The notes: generated by a model not told the origin, from the sequence alone. A stretch of 5,251 nucleotides of DNA from Pseudomonadota bacterium (GCA_023423235.1 JAFAFY010000294.1:1-5251); one strand, 5' to 3'; positions 1 to 5,243 are shown, numbered from the stretch's first letter. Numbers and translations are program-made.

Positions 1-1
1 C

Positions 2-997
2 CCCCAGGGCGGCCCGCGTTTCCGTCCGGCCTCGCGCGTGGGCCTGGGCGGCGCGCCGTTGGGCAACAATTTCGCGCCCGTCACCGAGGCCGACGCCCAG
101 GCCACGCTGCAGGCGGCCTGGGATGCCGGCGTGCGCCTGTTCGATACCTCGCCCTGGTACGGCCTGGGCCTGAGCGAGCGCCGCTTCGGACATTTCCTTG
201 CCCAGCAGCCGCGCGAGGACTACGTGATCTCGACCAAGACCGGACGCCTGCTGACCGCCACGCGCTCGCCGCCCGAGACCGGCTGGAAGGATCCCTCGCC
301 GTTCGACTACCGCTACGACTACAGCGCCGCCGGCACCCGCCGCTCGGTCGAGGACAGCCTGCAGCGTCTGGGCATCGATGCGATCGACATCGTGCTGGTC
401 CACGATCTCTCGCCCGACAACGGCGACATGGGCGAGCGCTGGACCGAATATTTCGAGCAGGCACGCACCGGCGCGTTCGTGGAGCTGACCAGGATGCGCG
501 AGGAAGGCCTGATCAAGGCCTGGGGCATGGGCGTCAACACGCCGGACCCGGCGCTGCGCGCGATCGAGGTGGCCGACCCCGACCTCTTCCTGCTGGCCTG
601 CCAGTACTCGCTGCTCGACCACCAGCGCGCGCTCGACGACACCTTCCCGAAGCTTGCCGCGAAGGAGATCTCGGTGATCGTGGGCTCACCGTTGCTGGCC
701 GGCTTCCTCGCCGGCCGCGACCGCTACCTCTACGGCGCGCAGCCGGTGCCGGCCGATGCCAGGGACAAGCGCGCCACCGCCGCGCGCATCGCCGCCAGCC
801 ATGGTGTCGACCTGCGCACCGCATCGCTGCAGTTCGCCAACGCACCCGGCGTGGTCTCGGCGATCGTGCCCGGCGCGCGCAATGCCGCGCAGGCCGCTGC
901 CAATGCGTCGTCGATGACGGTCGCGATCCCGCCGGCCTTCTGGGAGGAGCTGCGCGAGGCGGGCGTCATTGCCGGCAATGCGCCGGTGCCGGCATGA
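2..997 (+). CDS. Aldo/keto reductase, D-threo-aldose/L-fucose dehydrogenase-like (5' end outside window)
   Basis: A cytoplasmic NAD(P)-dependent oxidoreductase of the aldo/keto reductase superfamily. Numbering here is from the GTG codon at 38, but the frame stays open for 12 more codons to the window edge, so that GTG is probably not the start and the true start lies to the left. The first beta strand reads GLGGAPLGN (residues 2-10), typical of the branch holding D-threo-aldose 1-dehydrogenase, L-fucose dehydrogenase and pyridoxal 4-dehydrogenase. The catalytic tetrad is complete: Asp36 and Tyr41 in FDTSPWYG, Lys67 in STKTGR, His122 in LVHDLS. The C-terminal cofactor loop VSAIVPGARN (273-282) is present. 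The visible length of about 331 residues is close to normal, so little is missing. Nothing nearby (no lactonase, dehydratase or sugar permease) fixes the substrate. Family is confident; sugar dehydrogenase activity is inferred. Confidence 0.93.
   Translation, partial: PQGGPRFRPASRVGLGGAPLGNNFAPVTEADAQATLQAAWDAGVRLFDTSPWYGLGLSERRFGHFLAQQPREDYVISTKTGRLLTATRSPPETGWKDPSPFDYRYDYSAAGTRRSVEDSLQRLGIDAIDIVLVHDLSPDNGDMGERWTEYFEQARTGAFVELTRMREEGLIKAWGMGVNTPDPALRAIEVADPDLFLLACQYSLLDHQRALDDTFPKLAAKEISVIVGSPLLAGFLAGRDRYLYGAQPVPADARDKRATAARIAASHGVDLRTASLQFANAPGVVSAIVPGARNAAQAAANASSMTVAIPPAFWEELREAGVIAGNAPVPA
970..994 (+). repeat. Paired TGCCGGCA palindromes at the end of the aldo/keto reductase gene
   Basis: The octamer TGCCGGCA occurs at 970-977 and again at 987-994. 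Each copy is its own reverse complement, so in RNA the two can pair as an 8-bp GC-rich stem with a 9-base loop that ends one base short of completing the stop codon. The first copy also sits inside the 12-bp palindrome ATTGCCGGCAAT (968-979). No T-run follows, so it is not a standard intrinsic terminator. It may slow or end transcription, or may simply reflect the encoded Ala/Gly/Pro-rich tail. Confidence 0.3.
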
Positions 998-1226
998 CCG
1001 GGCAGGGACAGCGCGAGGCGACCGCGTCCGTGGCGACGCGAAGGCGTGCCGCCGGCATCGACCTGGCGCTTGACGAGGCGCGCTGGGCGCGCTGAATCCA
1101 TGCTGGATGCCGGCGCCTGCGGCACGGCGATTTCACCTGTTGCCAACCGGGGCGGCGCCTATCGTTCCGGTGCAGGCCCGATGGTCTGCAGGACACGCGC
1201 CCCACGCGTGTGGAGACGATGACGAG
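998..1226. other. Intergenic stretch with no convincing gene
   Basis: No protein-like frame was recognised on either strand. A 33-codon ORF (994-1095) overlaps the reductase stop as ATGA and has high G/C at third positions, but its product resembles nothing I know. The frame that continues into the next gene is open from an ATG at 1107, but codons 1107-1226 use many A- and T-ending codons and encode nothing domain-like. That portion is read here as leader DNA rather than coding sequence. Confidence 0.5.
1212..1216 (+). promoter_or_regulatory. Ribosome binding site choosing the start at 1227
   Basis: GGAGA lies 10 bases before the ATG at 1227. The ATG at 1107, which would give a longer protein, has no comparable purine-rich site in front of it. 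This favours the shorter product. Confidence 0.45.
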
Positions 1227-1610
1227 ATGATGCGGATGCGCGACCCTGGCTTGCCGTCGACGGCGCCACGCCGACAGGAGTGGCAGCAGGCCCAGGATGG
1301 TGCGGCAGGCGCGCAGGATGCGGCCCTGCAGGCGTTCCATGTGAGTTTCCGGCAGGCGCCGTACTACTCGACCGGCCGCGTGTGGGACGACTATGCGCCC
1401 GCCTACCGCTACGGCCTGGACAGTTTCGTCCGTCACGGCGGGCAGCACTTCGAGGACGTGGAAGCGGCATTGGCGCGCAACTGGTGCAGTGCGCGGGGCG
1501 GCTCGCGCCTGGGCTGGGTGGAGGCTCGTGGCGCGGTTGCCGACGGCTGGCGCTGTGCCGAGGCCGCGTCGCATTGCCGGGGCGACGATGCCCGGCACCA
1601 GGCCGGCTGA
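1227..1610 (+). CDS. Small hypothetical protein with one W/Y-rich repeat unit
   Basis: A predicted 127-residue soluble protein with no signal peptide or membrane segment. Residues 1-35 look unstructured and are rich in Gln and Ala. Residues 38-113 match, from memory, a repeat unit found in proteobacterial hypothetical proteins: an F-R-x-x-P-Y-Y entry, D-D-Y-A-P-A-Y-R-Y-G (54-63), an acidic F-E-D-V-E segment (75-79), N-W-x-S-A-R-G-x-S-x-L-x-W (85-97), then A-x-x-D-x-W (103-108). Conserved Trp86, Trp97 and Trp108 are all present. Related proteins often hold the unit near their C-terminus; function is unknown and I know of no catalytic residues in it. The last 14 residues diverge and may be a non-conserved or frameshifted tail. 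The start at 1227 is chosen for its GGAGA site and because codon use becomes GC-ending from there. The gene stands alone, 55 bases before folE. An ATG at 1107 would add 40 residues. Confidence 0.6.
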   Translation: MMRMRDPGLPSTAPRRQEWQQAQDGAAGAQDAALQAFHVSFRQAPYYSTGRVWDDYAPAYRYGLDSFVRHGGQHFEDVEAALARNWCSARGGSRLGWVEARGAVADGWRCAEAASHCRGDDARHQAG

Positions 1611-1624
1611 GCGTGCCGCCGCGG

Positions 1625-1630
1625 TAGACT
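1625..1630 (+). promoter_or_regulatory. Possible -10 element for folE
   Basis: TAGACT lies 35 bases before the folE start codon and keeps the key T, A and final T of a sigma-70 -10 box. It predicts a transcript start near 1637 and a leader of about 29 bases. No good -35 hexamer lies 16-18 bases upstream, so the call is weak. A promoter is nevertheless expected here, because the preceding small gene ends at 1610. Confidence 0.35.
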
Positions 1631-1640
1631 GGCGGTCTTT

Positions 1641-1652
1641 GCGGCATGCCGC
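1641..1652 (+). repeat. 12-bp perfect palindrome in the folE leader
   Basis: GCGGCATGCCGC reads the same on both strands. It lies between the possible -10 element and the folE ribosome binding site, where a repressor could block elongation or a 4-bp, 4-base-loop hairpin could form beside the ribosome site. In DNA this GC-rich, a few 12-bp palindromes are expected by chance in 5 kb, so position rather than rarity is the only argument. Confidence 0.3.
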
Positions 1653-1653
1653 C

Positions 1654-1659
1654 GAAGGA
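1654..1659 (+). promoter_or_regulatory. folE ribosome binding site
   Basis: GAAGGA sits 6 bases before the ATG at 1666. This fixes the folE start, although the same frame is open far upstream (to 1393) through sequence belonging to the preceding gene in another frame. Confidence 0.75.
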
Positions 1660-1665
1660 TTGCAG

Positions 1666-2268
1666 ATGAGCGACAGCGACCACCGCCACGGCGTCGGCCG
1701 GGCCCAGGCCGAGGAAGCGGTGCGGACCCTGTTGCGCTGGTCGGGCGAGGACCCGGCGCGCGAAGGCCTGCTCGACACCCCGCGCCGGGTGGTCGAGGCC
1801 TATACCGAATGGTTCAGCGGTTACGAGGTCGATGCCGATGCGTATCTGGCGCGTACCTTCGAGGAGGTCGCCGGCTACGACGAGATGATCGTGCTGCGCG
1901 ACATCGAATACGAAAGCCACTGCGAGCACCATATGGCGCCGATCATCGGCAAGGTGCATGTCGGCTACCTGCCCAGCGGCCGGGTGGTGGGCATCAGCAA
2001 GCTGGCGCGCGTGGTCGAGGCCTATGCCCGGCGCTTCCAGGTGCAGGAGAAGATGACCGCGCAGATCGCCGGCTGCATCCAGCGCGCGCTCTCGCCGCTG
2101 GGCGTCGGCGTGGTGGTGGAAGGCGCGCACGAGTGCATGACCACCCGCGGCGTGCACAAGCGCGGGGTCAGCATGATCACTTCGACCATGCTCGGCAGCT
2201 TCCGCGACGACGCCCGCACGCGCGCCGAATTCCTCCGTTTCATCGAAGTCGGCGGCGCGCGGCGCTGA
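1666..2268 (+). CDS. folE: GTP cyclohydrolase I
   Basis: Catalyses the first step of pterin and tetrahydrofolate synthesis: GTP is opened and rearranged to 7,8-dihydroneopterin triphosphate with release of formate, in the cytoplasm, by a toroidal homodecamer that uses one zinc per subunit. The 200-residue product has the zinc ligands Cys86, His89 and Cys157 and the active-site histidines His88 and His155. These correspond to E. coli 110, 113, 181, 112 and 179 with a constant offset of 24. The motifs SHCEHHMAP (84-92), GISKLARVV (109-117), RFQVQEKMT (123-131) and HECMTTRGV (155-163) are all family signatures. It is slightly shorter than the E. coli enzyme (222 residues) only at the N-terminus, as in many bacterial homologues. 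The start is set by GAAGGA six bases upstream. It is followed after four bases by ychJ, probably in one transcript. This is the zinc-dependent type I enzyme, not FolE2. Confidence 0.98.
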   Translation: MSDSDHRHGVGRAQAEEAVRTLLRWSGEDPAREGLLDTPRRVVEAYTEWFSGYEVDADAYLARTFEEVAGYDEMIVLRDIEYESHCEHHMAPIIGKVHVGYLPSGRVVGISKLARVVEAYARRFQVQEKMTAQIAGCIQRALSPLGVGVVVEGAHECMTTRGVHKRGVSMITSTMLGSFRDDARTRAEFLRFIEVGGARR

Positions 2269-2272
2269 GTCC

Positions 2273-2671
2273 GTGGTGACCGCCGCAGCGTCCGGGCGCT
2301 GCCCCTGCGGCCTGCCGCAGTCGTATGCCGACTGTTGCGGCCGCTACCACGCCGGCGCGCCCGCGCCCGATGCCGAAGCGCTGATGCGCTCGCGCTACAG
2401 CGCCTACGTGCATCGCGATGCCGGCTACCTGCGCGCGAGCTGGCATGCCGCCACCCGCCCGGCGGCGCTGGATTTCGACGGCCCGCAACCGGTGTGGCTG
2501 GGGCTGGAGGTGCGCAGCCACCACGTCACCGGCGCCGACAGCGCCGAGGTGGTGTTCATCGCCCGCTACCGTATCGGCGGCGGCAGCGTGGTGCGCATGC
2601 GCGAGCACAGCCGCTTCCTGCGCGAGGATGGCCGCTGGTACTACCTCGACGCGCTGGCCCCGGCGGACTGA
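2273..2671 (+). CDS. ychJ: YchJ/UPF0225 family SEC-C motif protein
   Basis: A 132-residue cytoplasmic protein of the YchJ (UPF0225) family, whose molecular role is unsettled. The N-terminal SEC-C zinc motif is CPCG at 10-13 with Cys10 and Cys12, followed by Cys21 and Cys22 in YADCCGRYH. The central NTF2-like domain shows LMRSRYSAYV (37-46), YLRASWH (52-58), WLGLEV (75-80) and the family signature HSRFLREDGRWYYLDA (112-127). E. coli YchJ (about 152 residues) has a second SEC-C motif at its C-terminus. This protein ends right after the NTF2-like domain, a short form I recall from xanthomonads, so it is not read as truncated. Two GTG codons stand in tandem at 2273 and 2276 and either could be the start. 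The gap to the folE stop is only 4 or 7 bases with no clear Shine-Dalgarno, pointing to translational coupling with folE. It ends 36 bases before the convergent dehydrogenase stop. Confidence 0.93.
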   Translation: MVTAAASGRCPCGLPQSYADCCGRYHAGAPAPDAEALMRSRYSAYVHRDAGYLRASWHAATRPAALDFDGPQPVWLGLEVRSHHVTGADSAEVVFIARYRIGGGSVVRMREHSRFLREDGRWYYLDALAPAD

Positions 2672-2678
2672 AGCGCGC

Positions 2679-2693
2679 CGCCGCCACGCGGCG
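2679..2693. terminator. Short GC hairpin between convergent genes
   Basis: CGCCGC (2679-2684) and GCGGCG (2688-2693) are complementary around a CAC loop, in the 36-base gap between the ychJ and dehydrogenase stops. The position suits a shared bidirectional terminator. Neither strand has a T-run, so intrinsic termination would be inefficient. Confidence 0.25.
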
Positions 2694-2707
2694 TGCGCGC
2701 CGCGGCC

Positions 2708-3451
2708 TCAGCGCGCCGAATAGCCGCCATCCACCAGGTGGTAGCTGCCGTTGACGAACGCGGCCTGTTCCGACAGCAGGAAGCAGGTCAGCGCCGCGAC
2801 CTCGTCCGCAGTGCCCAGGCGCCCGGCCGGATGCAGCGCAACCAGCCCGCGGTGGGTCTCGGCGTCCATGTGCGCGAGCAGTGGCGTGTCGATGAAGCCG
2901 GGGCCGACCGCGTTGATGCGCAGCCCCCTGGCGGCGTATTCCAGCGCCGCGGTCTTGGTCATGCCCAGCAGCGCATGCTTGGCGGCGACATAGGCGATCG
3001 AACCGGCCCAGCCGTTGCTGCCCAGGATCGAGCTCATGTTGACGATCGCGCCGCCGCCCGCGGCCAGGATCGCCGGGATCTCCAGGCGCATCGAATGGAA
3101 CACGCCGCCCAGGTTGATGTCGATGACCCGCTGCCATTCCTCCGGCGGATATTCGGCGGTCGGGTGGCTGGCGCCGCCGACGCCGGCGTTGTTGACCGCC
3201 AGGTGCAGCGCGCCGAAGGCCGCGACCGCCTCGTCGACCATCGCCGCGACCGCCGCCGGGTCGGCGACATCGACGGTGAACGCGCGCGCATTGGCGCCGA
3301 TGCTGTCGGCGACCGCTTGCGCGCCGGCGCCGTTGGCATCGGCCACCAGCACCTGTGCGCCGCCCGCAGCCAGTTGGCGGGCGACGGCCTCGCCAATGCC
3401 TGACGCCGCGCCGGTGACGAGGGCGGCCTTGCCGGTGAAATCGAACGTCAT
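2708..3451 (-). CDS. Short-chain dehydrogenase/reductase (classical SDR, NAD-type)
   Basis: A 247-residue cytoplasmic oxidoreductase of the classical SDR family, probably tetrameric like its relatives. The Rossmann dinucleotide motif TGAASGIG is at 13-20. Asp38 at the end of the second beta strand (VLVADAN) indicates a preference for NAD(H) over NADP(H). NNAG is at 87-90, and the catalytic tetrad is Asn113, Ser141, Tyr154 and Lys158 (YVAAK). NAVGPGFIDTPLL follows the active site, and the protein ends with the usual FVNGSYHLVDGGYSAR tail, so it is full length. The start is supported by GGGAGGA five bases upstream. The substrate cannot be read from sequence: relatives include sugar, steroid and cyclic-alcohol dehydrogenases and 3-oxoacyl-ACP reductases, but nothing in the window suggests fatty-acid synthesis. 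It is transcribed alone, convergent with ychJ and divergent from the transglycosylase, and may be controlled by the FNR-like box at 3524-3537. Confidence 0.95.
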   Translation of the reverse strand: MTFDFTGKAALVTGAASGIGEAVARQLAAGGAQVLVADANGAGAQAVADSIGANARAFTVDVADPAAVAAMVDEAVAAFGALHLAVNNAGVGGASHPTAEYPPEEWQRVIDINLGGVFHSMRLEIPAILAAGGGAIVNMSSILGSNGWAGSIAYVAAKHALLGMTKTAALEYAARGLRINAVGPGFIDTPLLAHMDAETHRGLVALHPAGRLGTADEVAALTCFLLSEQAAFVNGSYHLVDGGYSAR

Positions 3452-3456
3452 CGCGA

Positions 3457-3463
3457 TCCTCCC
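3457..3463 (-). promoter_or_regulatory. Strong ribosome binding site of the SDR gene
   Basis: On the - strand GGGAGGA lies five bases before the ATG (first base at 3451). It is a near-ideal Shine-Dalgarno and the best in the window, suggesting efficient translation and confirming the start. Confidence 0.8.
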
Positions 3464-3495
3464 GTGCCGGCGGCGGATGCGCCGGTTCCGCCTGC

Positions 3496-3501
3496 ACTAT
3501 C
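3496..3501 (-). promoter_or_regulatory. Possible -10 element of the SDR gene
   Basis: On the - strand GATAGT matches four of six bases of TATAAT. It predicts a transcript start near 3489 and a 37-base leader. With that start, the FNR-like box at 3524-3537 is centred at -41.5, where an activator replaces the -35 contact. No -35 hexamer was seen, which fits an activated promoter but proves nothing. Confidence 0.3.
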
Positions 3502-3523
3502 GCCTTGCCCGCGGCGGCGTGCC

Positions 3524-3537
3524 TTGATCGTGGTCAA
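3524..3537. promoter_or_regulatory. FNR/ANR-like operator
   Basis: TTGATCGTGGTCAA matches the FNR/ANR consensus TTGAT-N4-ATCAA at nine of ten positions; the only change is G for A at the start of the second half-site. It lies in the divergent region between the SDR and the transglycosylase. A hand estimate for DNA of about 70% GC gives roughly 0.01 chance matches this good per window. FNR/ANR proteins are oxygen-sensing CRP-family activators; which regulator would bind here is inferred. Confidence 0.5.
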
Positions 3538-3542
3538 ACGGG

Positions 3543-3562
3543 CGCCGCGCATGTGCGCGGCG
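3543..3562. repeat. 20-bp palindrome with 8-bp arms
   Basis: CGCCGCGC and GCGCGGCG form perfect inverted arms around the 4-base centre ATGT. The element begins six bases after the FNR-like box and ends 17 bases before the possible + strand -10, so it overlaps the expected -35 region of the transglycosylase promoter. It could be a repressor operator or, if transcription starts further upstream, an RNA hairpin. Confidence 0.4.
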
Positions 3563-3579
3563 TGCACACCGCGTCGGTC

Positions 3580-3585
3580 TACCAT
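3580..3585 (+). promoter_or_regulatory. Possible -10 element of the transglycosylase gene
   Basis: TACCAT keeps TA at the start and AT at the end of TATAAT. It predicts a start point near 3592 and a leader of 37 bases. The FNR-like box would then be centred at -61.5. No clear -35 hexamer is present at the usual spacing. Confidence 0.35.
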
Positions 3586-3613
3586 CGTCTCCCCGCCGCC
3601 CGTCCGCAGCCCC

Positions 3614-3618
3614 AGGAA
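3614..3618 (+). promoter_or_regulatory. Ribosome binding site supporting the start at 3629
   Basis: AGGAA ends ten bases before the ATG at 3629, a slightly long but usable spacing. It supports this start over the upstream in-frame ATG at 3464, which lies inside the control region. Confidence 0.5.
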
Positions 3619-3628
3619 CCACCCAGAC

Positions 3629-4957
3629 ATGGCCGCCTTCCCACTGCGCCCCGACCTGCCTGCCTTCGCGCAGCCGCTGCTGGCCGCCGCGTTGCTGGCC
3701 ACCGTGCCGATGCTGGCCGTCGCTGCCGCGCCGCCCGCTCCGACGCAGGCGCCCACCCCGGCCACAGCGCCGTCCGCGCCTGGCCCCGCCGTACAGCCCG
3801 CGACGGTCGCCGCGGTTACCCCGCAGCAGCTCGCCGGGTTCCGCCAGTGCCTGGGCGGGCTCCGCGCCCAGGCGCTGGGCCAGGGCGTGTCCGCGGCCGG
3901 CTTCGATCGCGTCACCGCCGGCCTGCAGCCGGACATGAGCGTGCTGCCGCTGCTCGACGCGCAGCCGGAGTTCACGACCCCGCTGTGGGACTACCTGGCC
4001 GGCCTGGTCGACGATCAACGCGTCGCCGACGGCCGCGCGCGGCTCGCCGAGCACCGCGACCTGCTGGCGCGCGTTGCCGCGCAATACGGCGTGGACGCCG
4101 AGACCGTGGTCGCGGTGTGGGGCGTGGAGAGCGACTACGGCCGTGTGTTCGGCAAGCGCCCGCTGCTGGTGTCGCTGGCGACGCTGGCCTGCAACGGCCG
4201 CCGGCAGCCGTTCTTCCGCGGTGAGTTCATCGCCACGCTGAAGCTGCTCGACAGCGGCGACCTGCGCGATCCCGGCATCACCGGCTCCTGGGCCGGCGCC
4301 TTCGGCCACACCCAGTTCATGCCGACGACCTATGCGCGCATCGCCGTGGATTTCGACGGCGACGGCCGCCGCGACCTGGTCGAGAGCATCCCCGACGCAC
4401 TGGCCTCCACGGCGAACTACCTCAAGCGGTCCGGCTGGCAGACCGGCCAGCCCTGGGGCTTCGAGGTGACATTGCCCGCGAACTTCGATGGCGCACTGGC
4501 CGGGCGCGGCAAACGCCGGCCGGTGTCGGACTGGGCGGCGCGCGGCGTGACCCGGGTCGACGGCAGCCCGTTGCCGGCAGGCGACCGCCAGGCCGCGATC
4601 CTGCTGCCGACCGGGCGCGCCGGCCCGGCGTTCGTGGTGTTCCGCAACTACGACGCGATCTATTCCTACAACGCCGCCGAAAGCTACGCGCTGGCGATCG
4701 CGCTGCTGGCCGATCGCCTGCGCGGTGGCAGCGGCCTGGTTGCGCCCTGGCCGACCGACGACCCCGGCCTGTCGCGCGTGCAGCGCCGCGAACTGCAGAC
4801 CCTGCTGCTGGCGCGCGGCCACGACATCGGCGAGGTCGACGGCATGATCGGCAGCAATACCCGGCGTGCGATCCAGGCCGAGCAGCGCCGGCTCGGCCTG
4901 GTGCCCGACGATGGCCGCGCCGGGACACGCATCCTGCGGGCGCTGCAGGCCGAATAG
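3629..4957 (+). CDS. Secreted MltB-family lytic murein transglycosylase with peptidoglycan-binding domain
   Basis: Cleaves the MurNAc-GlcNAc bond of peptidoglycan with formation of 1,6-anhydro-MurNAc, in the periplasm. The 442-residue product begins with a signal peptide: a hydrophobic run at about 16-33 and an Ala-X-Ala site near 32-34. No lipobox cysteine follows, so it should be soluble rather than a lipoprotein like E. coli MltB. A Pro/Ala/Thr linker covers about 34-62. The SLT_2 catalytic domain spans about 65-365: GVESDYG carries catalytic Glu167, then AGAFGHTQFMPTTY (222-235), an EF-hand-like DFDGDGRRDL (241-250) as in Slt35, and YSYNAAESYALAIALLADRL (345-364). A PG_binding_1 domain lies at about 380-440 (VQRRELQTLLLARGHDI, VDGMIGSNTRRAIQ). 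The start at 3629 is chosen because it gives a clean signal peptide; the longer frame from 3464 adds 55 non-secretory residues. Cys74 and Cys188 could pair. It is probably monocistronic. Confidence 0.95.
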   Translation: MAAFPLRPDLPAFAQPLLAAALLATVPMLAVAAAPPAPTQAPTPATAPSAPGPAVQPATVAAVTPQQLAGFRQCLGGLRAQALGQGVSAAGFDRVTAGLQPDMSVLPLLDAQPEFTTPLWDYLAGLVDDQRVADGRARLAEHRDLLARVAAQYGVDAETVVAVWGVESDYGRVFGKRPLLVSLATLACNGRRQPFFRGEFIATLKLLDSGDLRDPGITGSWAGAFGHTQFMPTTYARIAVDFDGDGRRDLVESIPDALASTANYLKRSGWQTGQPWGFEVTLPANFDGALAGRGKRRPVSDWAARGVTRVDGSPLPAGDRQAAILLPTGRAGPAFVVFRNYDAIYSYNAAESYALAIALLADRLRGGSGLVAPWPTDDPGLSRVQRRELQTLLLARGHDIGEVDGMIGSNTRRAIQAEQRRLGLVPDDGRAGTRILRALQAE

Positions 4958-4966
4958 CCGTTGGCA

Positions 4967-5002
4967 CCGCGCGGCCTTGCGCATCGCCCCATGTGCGCGC
5001 GG
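4967..5002 (+). terminator. Bulged GC-rich hairpin after the transglycosylase gene
   Basis: Starting nine bases after the stop codon, CCGCGC (4967-4972) pairs with GCGCGG (4997-5002). Inside it GCGCAT (4979-4984) pairs with ATGTGC (4991-4996) with one G-U, around a 6-base loop. The left arm carries a 6-base bulge. No U-tract follows, so it may stabilise the mRNA end or act with Rho rather than end transcription alone. Confidence 0.35.
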
Positions 5003-5237
5003 CGTCGGCGCGATATCCGCTGGCTGTCCCGGTACGGCGCCTTCGATGGATCGCCGCCGTTCCTGACGTTGGGCCCGCGCCGGCACAGATCCGACAGCGT
5101 GATTCTGCCGACATCCCGTTCGCACCCGCGCGTCAGTGGCTGCGGGCACCGGCACCCACGGAAACTGTGACGCCTCGCACGGGAGAATCCCGGCCAACCT
5201 CGGGTCTGCACCAGCTGTGCGCCGCCCGCTGCGCCCG

Positions 5238-5243
5238 TAGAGT
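5238..5243 (+). promoter_or_regulatory. Possible -10 element of a gene beyond the right edge
   Basis: TAGAGT resembles the TAGACT before folE and lies 8 bases from the window end. The -35 region is poor (CTGTGC at 17-base spacing). If real, it would drive a gene starting just outside the window. Confidence 0.2.

Noticed and set aside
998..1226. Mobile element or integration scar in the loose region after the reductase
   Set aside because: No terminal inverted repeats, target duplications, transposase fragments or tRNA-like sequence were seen.
1393..1665. Extension of folE upstream to 1393
   Set aside because: That frame is a shadow of the small hypothetical gene. The ATG at 1666 has GAAGGA at ideal spacing and gives the usual family length.
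1159..2157. 332-codon open frame on the - strand opposite folE and the preceding gene
   Set aside because: His/Arg/Ala-rich composition with no recognisable domain; it lies opposite folE, whose zinc and active-site residues are intact.
2273..2671. YchJ as a truncated gene because it lacks the C-terminal SEC-C motif of E. coli YchJ
   Set aside because: The NTF2-like domain is complete to its WYYLDA signature, and short versions of this family are, to my knowledge, normal in related bacteria.
3464..3628. 55-residue N-terminal extension of the transglycosylase from the ATG at 3464
   Set aside because: It would place Arg/Pro-rich sequence ahead of a clear signal peptide and would put the FNR-like box and promoter inside coding DNA. 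The ATG at 3629 has its own AGGAA site.
3497..5197. 566-codon open frame on the - strand opposite the transglycosylase
   Set aside because: It is a shadow of the GC-rich + strand gene: Arg/Gly/His/Ala-rich, without domains, and it runs through the divergent control region. The + strand frame has full catalytic and binding domains.
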